This document shows, one piece after another, positions 1 through 12,850 of a stretch of 64,000 bases of DNA. The notes beneath the pieces were generated by a model, which saw nothing but the letters and a program-made list of their open reading frames with translations, did no database searches and was not told where the DNA came from. How positions within the stretch are numbered: the stretch's first letter is position 1; each line of letters begins with the position of its first letter. The translations under genes were made by a program, and so were the position numbers. Origin of the DNA: Sinonovacula constricta (Eukaryota > Mollusca > Bivalvia > Cardiida > Solecurtidae); contig CM017571.1 in assembly GCA_007844125.1 (NCBI GenBank), positions 27,775,978 to 27,839,977 on the forward strand. The letters are read 5' to 3'.

Positions 1-1098
1 CTCCAGATTTTTGTTTGGTTTTATTTCAACCAAGATAATTATTTATGTCACAATTTCCATATGCATGCTTTACGTGTCATAATACTATAACATATGTCCC
101 TTTATAAATAATGCATGTGTAGAAGCTATCTGTACTTATGTATAGTTAATTGTCAATCATAAGAATAATATAACTGCAATATTTACTTGTATATGGTGAT
201 TAATTTTTAATTGTAATCATAATTGTTAATCTAATAATGGTTGTCTTTTTTATTTTGTTTGAAATGGCCTGCAATATTTAGAGTAGAAAAATAGTGCTGC
301 ATTTCAGATTTTGTCATTTGATAATTTTTTTTATGAAATTGGACTTGGTTCCATGGTAAATAATTTTTCAACAAAAAGGAGTATAAACATATTAAAAAAC
401 ATTTTCTCTAACCTTTAAATAATGCAGTGAAATTCATATTACAAAATGAATGATGGCAAAGCTCTTTTGATAAAATACATTTAAATAGATTTATATTTAA
501 TAAGTGAATTATCTGTCCATTCACTTGTATAATAAACGGCTAGTCACTGTCTTTAAACTGGTCCAGATACATATTTAAAGAGGTTGGCTTTTGTAAGCTT
601 CTTAATTTTTAGTACATTGAAATAGTTATAGTTAAAAAAACTGTTATGTCAATAAATCATTGAGAGTTAAACTAATTGGGATACTAATTCAGTTTTTTTT
701 TGGTCATTTACTGTTTTACTAGTATTTCTATTATGGCCTGCTGTACTGGTATGTTTTATTATTGCATGCTGCAATAATATCCCTACTTGTGGCTTGCCAT
801 TGTAAACACACTAAATAGTTCTCATATTTTTTTCACAAAACAGACCTTCTATGGCACCACAAGATGTGCCTTCCCTGTTTTTACTGGTGAATAAGAATTA
901 TTCCATAGGAGGGAAACTCCTTTTTATGGTACAATTTGAAGTGATTCATATATTGCAAACCATTTCTTGCATTTTTCCTTATTTATCTTTCAGTAGTTCT
1001 GTTTATATGTAATGCTTAAATATTACCAAAGAGTATGTGTGCTTATTTTAGTTGTTTTTATTGTTGTGTCTTTGTTGTTTTCATTAAAAAATATTTAG
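1..1098. other. AT-rich stretch upstream of the EF-hand exons
   Basis: No convincing coding exon is visible. A weak exon-like segment sits at about 842-886: a pyrimidine-rich tract and AG before it, GTGAAT after it, and one open frame containing FYGTTRCAFPVFT. It matches no family I recognise. The stretch is probably intron of the EF-hand gene. Confidence 0.4.
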
Positions 1099-1131
1099 GC
1101 TGCAAGACGAGCCATTCTGAAGCATGCACAG
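1099..1131 (+). CDS. Possible 33-nt micro-exon of the EF-hand gene
   Basis: TATTTAG precedes this segment and GTAATA follows it, so it has acceptable splice borders. It is exactly 33 nt, phase 0 at both ends, and reads AARRAILKHAQ. Joined to the phase-0 exon at 6639 it would extend the amphipathic helix before the EF-hand (KHAQ then ESGLKLSDEE), which is why it is proposed. It could be a chance match: the segment is short and 5.5 kb from the next exon, and intervening exons may have been missed. Confidence 0.35.
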
Positions 1132-1215
1132 GTAATATTGGTTACCATGGTATATTGGTTGCCATGGTAATATCAATTACCCTGGTAATATAGGTTGCTA
1201 TGGTAACATAGGAAT
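1132..1215. repeat. Degenerate short repeats around GGTTACCATGG
   Basis: Directly after the micro-exon donor there are four imperfect copies, spaced about 20 bp, of a partly palindromic motif (GGTTACCATGGTA, GGTTGCCATGGTAATAT, ATTACCCTGGTAATAT, GGTTGCTATGGTAACAT). Each can pair with its neighbours. No known element was recognised. Confidence 0.6.
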
Positions 1216-1966
1216 CTCCACTGTAATATAATAGCACATTACACTAAATTAACTGTGGAGAGGGGAACACAACCTTTGTGATCTGGTAAGAAACATTCAA
1301 CATTTTTTTATCTTTACAGAACAGAACTATTGTAAAATAAAATACAAAGTACAATATTGAAAAGGTCTTTTTTGCCTTCATGACAAGCAGTATAATATAC
1401 AAGCCATTTTATGTAAAGAAGAAACTCATTATATAATTTATCAATTGTAAAAACACAGTATTGTACAAAAGTTTAGGCCATGCTTGTGTATTGGGCAGTA
1501 TTATAAGGTTTCACAAAGTAATGACATTCTGCAATGGGTATGTGTCAAAAAAATGTATTCTTAAATGTTTAAAGGAAAGTGGTGTCTTTTATTTTTAAGC
1601 AACTAAAGAGAATTAAAGATCGTATACATTAACTGTGCTCTATTGGAATGTTATTTTTTGCAACAAATTTTATGATGATTTTTTATATAATAAATATTTT
1701 ATTATAAAAAAATAAAACTTTGATAAATTTATTATAATAAAATCATTTTTTTTTATTTATTTTAAAAGTATTTTTTTTTTCTAAAATGTAGAATTGTATA
1801 CATAATGTTGTTGAAAAGCTAACAATACATATTTGTGAAGCTAACATTACCATATCTCAAACTAAAGTTCTTAAAATATTAAATGAAAACATATTTTGTA
1901 TGAAGGCAGAATCATTTAACCAGTCCCCTGGCTTTTTTGTACATTTTATTCTTGTTACTAGATATA

Positions 1967-2045
1967 CAGTCAACTCTCGTTATCTCAAATTTCAAGGGAC
2001 CGTAGAAAATAGTTTGAGATATCCGAAGTTTGAGTTATCCAAATT
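1967..2045. mobile_element. Terminus of a Tigger/pogo-like (Tc1-mariner superfamily) element
   Basis: The segment follows a TA dinucleotide and starts CAGTCAACTCTCGTTATCTC, then continues with alternating GAGATATCC / GAGTTATCC motifs. This resembles pogo/Tigger terminal inverted repeats (CAGT...CTCG.TAT). The matching opposite end was not found nearby, so this is a truncated or solo end. The class call rests on family knowledge and was not searched. Confidence 0.45.
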
Positions 2046-5010
2046 TAAGGATAGTTTGTGTAAATCTTAAAAATCTTACCTGCTACACGATGACTGGTAA
2101 TGACTGAAATTCCTTGGTATATCTGCCACTGTAAACTTAGTTTCTGCAAGTTTGTGTGGTTTTGCATGTTTAAAGTGTTATTACATGTATTCTTAAGGGA
2201 CAAAGATATACTTTTCCCCAAATGTTTGCACATTTTTTCCAAAGAATTCTGTAAAAACTTTCACTTATATTTTTATGCATAGATATATCAAGAAAGTATC
2301 ACTATTTTATATACTTCAAAATTGAAAACTCCCCAAATTCCCTATGTGGATAAAGTTTGTTTATTTTCTAAATTCCCAATGTTTATGGGTCATATTCTCA
2401 ATCTGTAAAAAGACATAAATACTTGACATACAGTGTAAGGAAAAACAAATGTTGAATGTTTATTATGTTTATGTCATTTGGTGCTAACCCTTGCTAACAT
2501 TGCAGCTGCTTGGTAAATTTGGAGCATTTGTCATCTGTTACTTACATGCACTGGTTCTCAGCTTCTGCTCTGAAATATTGTAGAAATAAAGTGATTTTAA
2601 ATTCAAGGATATTCTAATGCCACCAAGAAGCAGCAGTCACACTGTCTTTGTTTGTTCATAACATGCTGGGTCTCATCAAAATGAGTATTCATCAAAGTTA
2701 AATTCAAAATTATTAAATTTTATCTTACAGTCATACACTTGGAAGTGTGTCACATGTACCATTTGCAAGTTTATCCTTCAAGGTGAAGGTCACTTAAGGT
2801 CATTAAATACCTTGGGCATATGTCAATTTCAGAGACATTTCCTGTTAATTTGGTTTGAGGTAAATTATCTGTACATTTTCAGATATTTTAATGTGAACAT
2901 CTAACATCAGCGCTTAACAATGAAATATAAAATATAAAAATTATCAAGAAATGTCAAACTTACTAGGAAAGCTGTTACATAAGTCAGTTATTTTGGTCAA
3001 TTATTGCTTTATACTAATTCAAAGCTTTGTGAAATAATTTGAAATGTTTTAAGAGAAATAATTTTAACAGAGCAGAAGTTGATATCTTTGAATTATAACA
3101 AATAACAAATACAAAATGGGGTTATGTGAAAGCTGTACCAATTTGAAAGTATGTAAACAATAACCACTCACAAATATGTTTTACAGTTTAAATCATTAGT
3201 TATAGTAATATGAGATTGTAGGATAACAATGTTCATAGACATACCAAGTATTTGTCCTCACAACCATGGGGGCAGAAAGTAGAAGTAACATAGAAAGTAA
3301 CCTTAAGGTGGGTTTGACTTAGTTTTTTTAACATTACTAATGTAGAATAATTATTCAATGACATCAAAAATTTGTTGCCCTGTCTAAATCTGTTCCTGAA
3401 CTGTTAAGATTAAACCACTAAGTTAAGCGTCTAATATTTTATGTATATTATTGCTGCACCTACATTTTATGGTAGATCAACAGTCACTATTGCCTAAGAG
3501 AATCTATTGTAGCTTTAAAATGGCTGAATTTACTTTCTCAGAAAACAAACAACCGTTTGTAACTCTTTATGAATGTATTTTTCTAGAAACACATACTAAA
3601 CTAGTTTGGCTATGGTCATTTGGTTTCTACTTTCAGAAAATAGAAAAAATCATGTAGGTAGATTAATATTTTAATAATATGTAAACATGTAGAAAACATT
3701 TGTAGTAAATCATATTTGTGATAATTTCAATTCACTAAGTGCAAATAACCTTAAAATTAAGCTAAATTACGCAATTGATTTCTATAGACACCAATATGTA
3801 TAATATTAAAAACAATAAACATAATTACATTTATGAAAGGTCTCATGGTTAAATCTCAAAAAACCTTCATTTTTAGAAAAGTCATTTTAACCACGGTATT
3901 TCAAAACAAATTTAAACTATTGTTTGAAAGAGAAACTCTTCAAACCTCGATAAAACCTGAAAATCTTGATATAATTGTTAAATATTTCATCTTTGGCACA
4001 TTTTTGCTATATGACTTTCAAACAAGATATTTTCTAAAAAAATATGGGACTTAATCAAATACACTGAAGTAGTACTGCTAGCCTGCCTGTTGTTTAGTAT
4101 GTATTTTGAAGTTTTATCAGACCATGGATTCGTCATTTCAGCAAAGAGAAAATATGTTGAACCAACTGTTGCTATGGGAACCACTGATATATAAATGGTT
4201 TCCATAACAACAGTCGTTTAAACATATTTTCTTATTGAAGTGTTATATGAAAACAACTTTTTTTATAAATTTATGAATAAATTCAAAATAAAAAGCCTTT
4301 AATTTTATCAGATTTAGCATGCATGAAATAAAACTTTATTTTTACCAAGGTCTGGTAAGTTTGGCCAGAATATACAAAGTTTAAATAATATTGAAGGTTG
4401 GATTAGTAAATGTAACTTTATATTTAGTTTTATTTTAATTGATCTCGTCTTGTTCTTACACTTTAAATAAGACAGCACATTGATAGATATTTGCCAGACT
4501 GATTTCTTTATAGGAGGTTTTTTTTACATTTGCATGCAGTGAACTGACCATGTTATTAACATTTTATTCACAAGAAAAAGCATTCTTTTATATACCATTT
4601 ATATCACTTATGCTAATGTTTTATGCATATGCTTATGTTGCATTTCAAATAACCTGATCCTATTATAATGATCAATGTTCTTCTTGTCTCTACCTCTATT
4701 GTCTCACAAAAAAAAACAACCTTTTTATATGCTCTACCTTATTTTGCTGAATGGCATTTTCCCTTTGTACTCATCTGGTGATGGAATAATTGCTTATTAT
4801 GCATCCTTGCAATCTTTAAAAACAATAATCTCTTTTCAGCAAATGACCAGTTTATTTTCATATGAATAACATTGACATGTTATTTTTCTAAGATCTGATT
4901 TTCACTCCATTTAATACCATGCTTTTTCTTTGTTTCATTTAAAATGTACAGAAAATAACAGTGTCATGTTATCTTTAATAGATTTTCTTCCTCCATTTAA
5001 TACCACCCAT

Positions 5011-5925
5011 CAGTACATTGAGTTTCTTGTATACATCTCTGTTCAGTACATTGAGTTTCTTGTATACATCTCTGTTCAGTACATTGAGTTTCTTGTATAC
5101 ATCTCTGTTCAGTACATTGAGTTTCTTGTATACATTGCTGTTCCATACATTGAGTTTCTTGTATACATCTCTGTTCAGTACATTGAGTTTCTTGTATACA
5201 TCTCTGTTCAGTACATTGGGTTTCTTGTATACATCTCTGTTCAGTAAATTGAGTTTCTTGTATACATTGCTTTTCAATACATTGAGTTTCTTGTATACAT
5301 CTCTGTTCAGTACATTGAGTTTCTTGTATACATCTCTGTTCAGTACATTGAGTTTCTTGTATACATCTCTGTTCAGTACATTGAGTTTCTTGTATACATC
5401 TCTGTTCAGTACATTGAGTTTCTTGTATACATCTCTGTTCAGTACATTGGGTTTCTTGTAAACATCTCTGTTCAGTACATTGAGTTTCTTGTATACATCT
5501 CTGTTCAGTACATTGAGTTGCTTGTATACATTGCTGTTCAATACATTGAGTTTCTTGTATACATCTCTGTTCAGTACATTGAGTTTCTTGTATACATCTC
5601 TGTTCAGTACATTGAGTTTCTTGTATACATTGCTGTTCAATACATTGAGTTTCTTGTATACATCTCTGTTCAGTACATTGAGTTTCTTGTATACATTACT
5701 GTTCAATACACTGAGATTTTTGTATACATCTCTGTTCAGTACATTAAGTTTCTTGTACAATACATTGCTGTTCAATACACTGAGATTTTTGTATAGCTGT
5801 TCAATACATTGAGTTTCTTGTAAAATACATTGAATTTCTTGTATACATCGCGGTTCAATACATTGAAGTTCTTGAATACATCACTGTTTATTACAATGAT
5901 TTATCCTGTATACATTGCTGTTTGT
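5011..5925. repeat. 33-bp minisatellite (about 27 units)
   Basis: Tandem 33-bp units begin CAGTACATTGAGTTTCTTGT and continue ATACATCTCTGTT. A common variant has TTGCTGTTCAA in place of TCTCTGTTCAG. Units are nearly identical to about 5700 and then decay, with indels, to about 5925. Because 33 is a multiple of three, frames stay open: the - strand has a 266-codon ORF (4975-5775) repeating an 11-residue VLNRDVYKKLN-like unit, and the + strand has several shorter ORFs. Nothing suggests these are translated. The array lies in the presumed intron before the EF-hand exon. Confidence 0.95.
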
Positions 5926-6638
5926 TATAATCATTATGAATACTTGTTATTCATGCTAAATATAGCGCATGCCAATCATCTATTTTTGTGTTCTGTCTAT
6001 AATTACAATAGGAATGGCTGAAAATTTGAAAGTTTAACAACTTCCTATAGTTTTAAAATTAAAATCAATTTAGACTATTTTTAAATAAGTTCGTTCTAAA
6101 AGAAATAACTCAAATATTTTATTTCTACTGAAAGTGATCTACGTTCATATGAGGCACTTCACCTTGGTGCTCCTTAACTGTGTTTTATTGCCTTGTTATG
6201 TTTTATTGTTTATTACTTTGTTATGTTTCTCCTTTTACAGGAATGCACTTGATCCTAGAAATGAAAAAAAGCTTCGAACAAATCTTACTACAGTCACGAC
6301 TAAGAAATCTACATTACACAATTCAGTTACCTTTCGGGCAGTTTGAAAAGTTATATTATACAATATTTCACGCTGCAGTTTAAAAGATGGATCAAATCTT
6401 TCTTAAACAAGCAATTAAATCATATTTCATGAAAAGGTCTCGCAAAATTTATGTTTATGTATGTGAAAAGTGAATCGTAACAACCTCTTGCCATTACAAT
6501 AATGCTATCATGTAACGCTCATTTTCGTCCAAACAGTCCGCCATTTACGATCTTAATAAAAAACAAAGCTCATTAAAAAATGGTTTTTAACATTGCATCT
6601 TTATTAACCTAACAATGAACCTCGTGTATCGTTCACAG

Positions 6639-6724
6639 GAGAGTGGTTTGAAGCTGTCTGATGAGGAAGTAGAGATACTCCTGAATGAGCTAGATCGTGA
6701 CGGCGACGGAGAGATCAATTACAA
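6639..6724 (+). CDS. EF-hand protein, penultimate exon
   Basis: An 86-nt exon with acceptor TCGTTCACAG and a consensus GTAAGT donor. It begins in phase 0 and ends after two bases of a codon. It encodes ESGLKLSDEEVEILLNELD followed by RDGDGEINY: the entering helix and first ten positions of a canonical 12-residue EF-hand loop (D1-D3-D5-G6-E7-I8). Calcium would be bound by the loop carboxylates, and the next exon supplies the position-12 glutamate. SDEEVEILLNELD resembles the calmodulin/troponin C superfamily, but the rest of the protein is outside the secure model, so the subfamily (sensor, ciliary EFCAB type or other) cannot be named. Confidence 0.85.
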
Positions 6725-7043
6725 GTAAGTATGGATCACAGTAACACCCTAAGTCATAAACTTGGTTCTTGTGTGGCATCCACGCTTAAGCTATATCTAG
6801 TTCTGTGACAGGTTGGCACAGTGTTATGATCTTCATTATTTTGGTATTGTTGCATGCAATACAAGTGAATGGAGGCCTGCCAAGATTGTTTGTCTGTTTT
6901 ATTGACCGCATTCTCTAGATGAATTTTATTGTTTTTATTTACGTATGTAAATATTATACTGTGTGCACTTACTTATTAGCTAAATTCTTATACAGAATGT
7001 AGGAGCATAGCATTGGTTATATGTGTTTATGTTTCCATTTTAG

Positions 7044-7137
7044 CGAACTTGTTGTCACCCACGTCGACTTCCAGGAGAAACGAGAGCAAATAAATACTGT
7101 TCTTACTGTGATGCAGCCACGCCCCATGACCTCTTGA
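7044..7137 (+). CDS. EF-hand protein, last exon and stop
   Basis: The acceptor is TTTCCATTTTAG. The first base completes the split codon AA|C (Asn, loop position 11), followed by GAA, the conserved position-12 Glu, so the intron cuts the calcium-binding loop between positions 10 and 12. The exon reads NELVVTHVDFQEKREQINTV then LTVMQPRPMTS and a TGA at 7135-7137. The exiting helix is followed by a short charged tail that I cannot match to a named EF-hand protein. A possible polyadenylation signal ATTAAA lies at 7641-7646. Confidence 0.83.
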
Positions 7138-8856
7138 CCTGATGTTGTCATATGTTAATGTTTAGAATGAAGTTTTGAATTATTTATAGTAACAGCTGGG
7201 CATATGCGCTTCAATTGCTTGCACAAACAATTGAAATTTCTTTGCTCTTTTTTTACATAGAAATGGTGAGTTTGGATAGCTGCAGAAAAATAATTTCTTT
7301 ACATGTTTGCATGTCAAAAATCTTTGTATATAGAGTTATGCTTGCTTTTAAAAAACATTAAGGTGGGTTGCAATTGTCAGCACGTCGATATTTACGTTTT
7401 TGATGCCATTTAAATTTTCTAACATGTAGGTAACATACACAGAGGCAAATTCTAACAATAGTTTCATTTTTTCTTTCTGCTCTTTCTAAAGATTGATTGT
7501 GTCATACAGCAATTTAAAAGTACGAATGAAATGGTGCATAATTGTTTACTTGTATTTAAATTAGATAACAAATGTAAATATACCACAAATTTCTAAATAT
7601 ACCATTGATTTTCATTTTTATATAAAATGTTTGAAAAATTATTAAAGTTTATAACCTTGTGCTTTTCAAAAAAACTATATAATTATTACTGTTGTACAGT
7701 GATATTTATTGCACATTTTATTACAATGTTTTCATACAAACATATATGCATTTCAGAGTTTCTTTAACTTCACTTTTACTTTCCGTTTTTATGCTGATGG
7801 ATTTTATCTATTTTTCGATTTATTCTAAATAATGTTAGGTTATACATTATGTATTATACATTTACAGTTAGCTATGTACTGGTTAGATTGAATTTCTAAC
7901 AGCTATAATTGTTTAAAATCTACATTATTGTACATGATTCTTGTAACCTTAAACCACATCAAAACATGTAGATACCTGTATATACACCAGTAATCAGGGA
8001 TAATAACCATATATAATCCAATAGTTAGCAATATAAAAGTTACCCCTTCCATTTCTTCCGTTCATTCCAAAATAAGTGAATACTTACATAAAATTATTCA
8101 TATGTGCTTAAAGAAATTTGATTGAACATGCAATAATTTGCAAGTATTCATTGGGACTGAACAGCGTTTTTTTTTTATTTTTGCACAAGTTTGAAAATGC
8201 AAAACAAAAGCAAGTATATCAAGTTGATTGAATATGCCCGTACATGCACTTTTCTGACGGAAAAGTTCCAATATACAACATCTGAGATTGGTAAAGGTTT
8301 CTGCCCCTACTGACGTCTTTTGCTTTGGAGGTATGAAGGTTGTAGTATCAGTTGATATAGTTGGTACACACTCATATGTCATATGCGCTGAAAAATAAAT
8401 AAATCCCCTTAGATATCTGATCCACCATATATAATCACTTATCTTAATGACTCTGGGTGACAGAAATGCCCAAAAAGTTAACTCCATCATAGTTTTATGG
8501 TTTCTTCATGCTTAGCAGCCGAATATGGGGTTGTCCGAGTATGTACACACTGGATGACGATTGAAAGGACTAAAATAACCGTTGTCGCTAGAGAGATTTT
8601 AATAAACAAGTTGCGTATGGCTGATTAATAATCATTTATTAATAGGATTCTTAATACATTATAAATAATAGTTAAAGTATTGTGCGGGGTCATTCATATA
8701 AACCCTTATACAAAAACACAAACAAAACAAAACTACTTAAGATACTTACCTAATTACAGAAGAAACCCACGTAAACACGTCATTAAAATGTTTTAGCTAT
8801 TTATAACTCTGTGTTAGAAAATTATCCTTATACATTTCCGTCTGTGTAAAGCGGAG
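7138..8856. other. 3' flank of the EF-hand gene
   Basis: AT-rich. The first ~500 nt are probably 3' UTR (ATTAAA at 7641). A 130-codon ORF on the - strand (8098-8490) has no recognisable domain. Inside it an acceptor-like TTTATTTTTCAG precedes TYECVPTISTDTTTFIPP, but no convincing partner exon exists, so it is not called as a gene. Confidence 0.5.
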
Positions 8857-9340
8857 TATTGAGTTTCCTCGCTTAATAATGTAAAATGATCGTAAATAAT
8901 ACAGTTTAAGTCGCATGGTACTTCATTAAGAAATTGATATCAATATCATTTAAAATATAGCCATATACCGTCTAGATTTAACAGAATATTGAGTTTCGAT
9001 GCCAAATAATGTAAAATAAACAAAATTCATACATATTAAAGTACAGGCCACAGAGTACTGCTTTTAGATAGTGATACCAAATGACATTTATGATATAACA
9101 ATATGCCCTCTAGATATAGAGAATGTTGAGTTTAATGGCCAAATAATGTAAAATAAAATCAAATCATACATATTACAGTACAACCCACATATTGCTGCTT
9201 TTAGAAGTTGGTATTTCGCGTAATGTTGCTCTCTTGTGATATACGCCATCTGATCCAGCCAGACTATTGTGTTTCGTGACCTTTAAATGTAATATAAACA
9301 TTAATCATTGATATTGCACATACATTTCTAGCAACCATCT
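8857..9340. repeat. Diverged tandem repeat, ~130-141-bp units
   Basis: Three and a half units start at 8857, 8987, 9124 and 9265. Each opens with T(A/G)TTG(A/T)GTTTC, then AAATAATGTAAAATAAA-like, CATACATATTA-like and CTGCTTTTAGA-like blocks, and ends CCATATACCGTCTAGAT-like. Units have diverged strongly, so the array is old. Upstream sequence (8828-8856) looks like the end of a further unit, and 9465-9730 may hold more decayed ones. Confidence 0.7.
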
Positions 9341-11892
9341 AAGCGAAGGCAAATAAGGTACATACGTATAAGGAAGCATGGTTTTCCAATTCAATTACTT
9401 CTCTTAAAAGAATTATTTTATAGCTATTTTTGCTTTGTACGTCAGTTGCCACTATCAGTCTTCTGAGTTGCATGGTCTTCTAAGGTAAACACACAAGTAT
9501 ACAAGTTACAATTTCGCAACCATCCAACAAAGAACAAAGGGGACATCCAATACAATAGTATAAACAGATACAATTTTTAGACTTAACGAATTCGCTAAAT
9601 ACAGTTTTATCCGTCGTTGTTCTCTTGCTTTATTTACCATTTGAATACGATAGACTACTAGGTGACATGGCCTTGTAACATAAAACCTCATATATATCCT
9701 TTTTCACCATCTAACAACTGAACAACCTAGTTCGTGAGTAGCAGCAAACATTGATTTCCCATTCTATGTCTCCCCTATAGACTAATCCTGCTACATTGTT
9801 AATAGCCAATTCAAAATGTTAAACAACTTTATGCAGTTAAATAGCAAGATGGACTAATATCTATAATAATAAATATAATAATAATATATCTAAGTAACAA
9901 ACAGGGTAGATCCTGATTAGACGTTTAGAGGAAGTGGGCTGATTTTGAACTATACACATATCTATTTACGTCTCAATTTGAGTACAATAAGAACTTAATA
10001 CATTTGCATTTTAAAGACAATTAAACGTAAAAGGTATAGTTCCACTCTATGCAGTTATGAGATGTGTTTATTTAATATATTAAGCAATTTTCACATAATT
10101 TCTTGTTTACATTATAAATCCTTTTTAAATCACTATATTTATGGGAAGTTACTTTGTATAGGATATTCATCTGCTATTTTCTGTACACTTAAATATATTG
10201 CCGCTTGGAATGACCTTCTGTCTGGTATTAAAACAAGTTCTAAGAAGTTTCTAACTTCTTTATTATTGTTTCGACACCATTATAACAGTTACTATTGTAA
10301 AGGTTACACTTTTTTTTCATAAACCTAGGCAATTAGTGTTTGGCATTCTCTTTGTATGGTTCTATCGGTAGTAAGTTTTTGGTTTGGTATCCACTGATAG
10401 TTCTATTATGTAAGGTCTTATCGAGTTTAGTTCTTAGGACAGGTTTATGAATTGATTTAACATTTCTTTGACCTTAAAGCAGAAATAAATTTTAAAATAA
10501 TTTTTATTGGTTTAAAAGGTCGGAACAAGTGTTACATTTTATGTATATATAAATTGAGGACAACTCAATATGTGGAAATTTAGTTATCTAATTGTGTATG
10601 TGTTGTGGAAATCGTTAGGATTTCAAAGTTAGTATGAATAAAAATATTTCCGTCTTTTTTTTCTTTGTTAATGTTTTTGACATACATTTCTTATCATTTC
10701 GTTCTATAATATAAAGGTATTGTTAATTTATTTTTTAAATATTATTTAATCATTTTGTGTTTGTTATATAGTTGGAATGTTTGTTTTTCAATAATATGAT
10801 GTGTACGATTTTTATTGAGTATTTCATTTATACTTTAATTACATTTCATTTGATATTTAAAGACAACTAGTTAACGCTAGTAAATTGTTGTTTAAAATAA
10901 CAGTTTATATTTTCCTTTGTGATTTTAAAAAGAAAAGGATAGTTTTGTTCAATAAACTGTTCCTTTAGTGTTTCATCTTTTTTTATTTTACTTATCTTTT
11001 ATAAAAGTTACTGCAGAAACATAAAAATGCATGAACTTGTATAATTTTATTATAAAGGTTTTGCAATTGTGCCGACAGCTTTTTTCTATTTTCTAAAGTT
11101 TGCAGCTTTAATGTCATTTTTTCTTCTTATTTGTATCGCTTTTTGTATTATCGGGCTATATTTACATATAAACAATCAGTGGTAATGATTTGATCAAATG
11201 TAGTTCAAAATTTTCTATCCCTTTTCATGCAAAAGTACAGAAACACTACATAGTCCATTTTGTTTAAAAATGTTTAAGTTGTATTTTAGCTTGAAGAGAC
11301 TTGGTCACAGTTTGCGTAGATACAGGTCATTTTGGCAATTTATATGTATTTCATATGAATTATTCCGTCACTATCGAGCCAATCAGTGTATTGCTAATGC
11401 ATATATATGACTTGTATTACGGCATGCATAGTTCGAAAATAAACCATATTTTTGCGCATAAAATGGCTGAAATAGTTACAGTTAATAGATTGATTTCACT
11501 ATCATAATGCAACGTATTCTTTTGAAGGACAGCATGTTCCCGAATAATCTCGTGGTCAAGGGTAAAATTTTATTCCAGATTTCGTTTTGGTTCTTCCAAA
11601 GTTTTGCTTTTTGGCAACAACAACAACAAAAGAAATAAAACTAAATCTGACCGTGACAAAGTCTTTTTACCCTTAATATGATATACATACGACATAATAT
11701 TTTGTCCAAGAACATTTCATGCCAGCAATAACTACCACATGCCATTGAAACATCTTGTTGACATTTTCCTTGTTTTCTTTACATAGTTTTGTTCATATAT
11801 ACAAAAGCAATTTATTTTAAGAATAGTTTTCGTTTGTTGTTTTTTTTTGTTGATGTAATTTTCATCTGTGATTATGTAGAGTTACATGCATG

Positions 11893-12090
11893 AGAATTGT
11901 GATAATATATTTTAATAATAAGATGATACTTTTGGTATTCTTGTTAAATTGTAATTTTTATTACTTGATACAAATTACATAGTTTCAGATTAAACAGAAC
12001 TACAATTATTTTAATCTAAATTTAGTAATTACATTTGCTTCATAATGTAATAAGATTTCTTTCACACATTCTATCTCACTATCTTTCTGT
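11893..12090 (+). repeat. Local direct duplication, left copy
   Basis: It begins GAATTGTGATAATATATTTT and stays alignable, with divergence, to TTTCACACATTC and the TATCAC/TCTGTAT block near 12.09 kb. The partner starts at 12670, an offset of about 777 bp. Confidence 0.6.
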
Positions 12091-12639
12091 ATATTTCCTC
12101 TCTGTTGACTCCTCTTTTTTCCATTTCGGTCCTCTTTCTATTTCTGACCCCTTGTCATTCTGTTCTTTTCTACTTATCTGTCTTCACATTCATAGTAATC
12201 GTGATGTTTTAATCTTTGTTTTTTAAATAAAGTCAAAACAGAGGAACATAAAACTATTGTCAAATATTGGGAATCTTATTTTTCTTTCTTGACACTACCG
12301 CAAATTATGGAATATTGTCTAATCACAGTTTCAGGCCACTTAAAAAGAAATGTCAGTGTTCGGATATAAATTATGAGAATGTAATTAATATGACCAAAGT
12401 CCTACATAAATTGGTCTGCAAACAACTACAATATTGTGTCTTTAAGTTACCTTGAAGTTGAATCGACATTGAATCAACTCTGTCTGCTCCATAAGCAAAC
12501 AATTTGTGTGAAGCTTAAAAAAGATTTCTATTAAATGTTCGTTTAACACAGAGGACTGTTGTTCGTAACAGACTGTCTGAAAATTACAAAAGGTAAGTTA
12601 TTCATTGTGTAGAGTCATAGCTAACATGAACTTAAATGG

Positions 12640-12670
12640 TTAAAGGTGGTGTCCATCGCTGTTTGTATGG
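12640..12670 (+). mobile_element. Solo end of the TTAA-flanked MITE
   Basis: TTAAAGGTGGTGTCCATCGC then TGTTTGTA matches the terminal repeat of the two complete copies (14615 and 36544) over about 28 bp. The rest of the element does not follow: the next sequence is the right copy of the local duplication. Confidence 0.5.
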
Positions 12671-12850
12671 AATTGTGATAATATATTTTAATAATAGAAT
12701 GATATGTTTGTTCTTCTTTAGTGTTTTTTTATTTTGTTTTTATTACAGGATTAAAGATTTGTTCATAGTTTAACACAACAACTATTCCTTTGATCTACTA
12801 CATTTTCTTAATTTTAACGATATTTTTCACACATTCAATATTATCATCAT
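12670..12850 (+). repeat. Local direct duplication, right copy
   Basis: It shares the first ~28 bp almost perfectly with 11893 onward and then a diverged remainder (TTTTTATTAC, TTTTTCACACATTCAATATTATC, TTCTGTATTATATA). Its left edge abuts the MITE end at 12640. Confidence 0.6.

Larger units (their letters stand above)
1132..6638 (+). other. Presumed intron of the EF-hand gene
   Basis: AT-rich non-coding DNA with no recognisable exon. It contains the palindromic motif cluster near 1.15 kb, a Tigger/pogo-like terminus near 1.97 kb, a small hairpin at 4171-4208 (TATGGGAACCA against TGGTTTCCATA), and a 33-bp minisatellite at 5.0-5.9 kb. If the 33-nt exon is not real, the intron still reaches leftward from the acceptor at 6638. 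Confidence 0.5.

Noticed and set aside
842..886. Exon-like segment before the EF-hand micro-exon
   Set aside because: Borders are plausible, but the peptide is unrecognised and frame linkage to the micro-exon is not demonstrable.
8098..8490. 130-codon ORF on the - strand with an internal acceptor-like site
   Set aside because: No domain, no donor or partner exon, and it lies in the 3' flank of the EF-hand gene; length is possible by chance.
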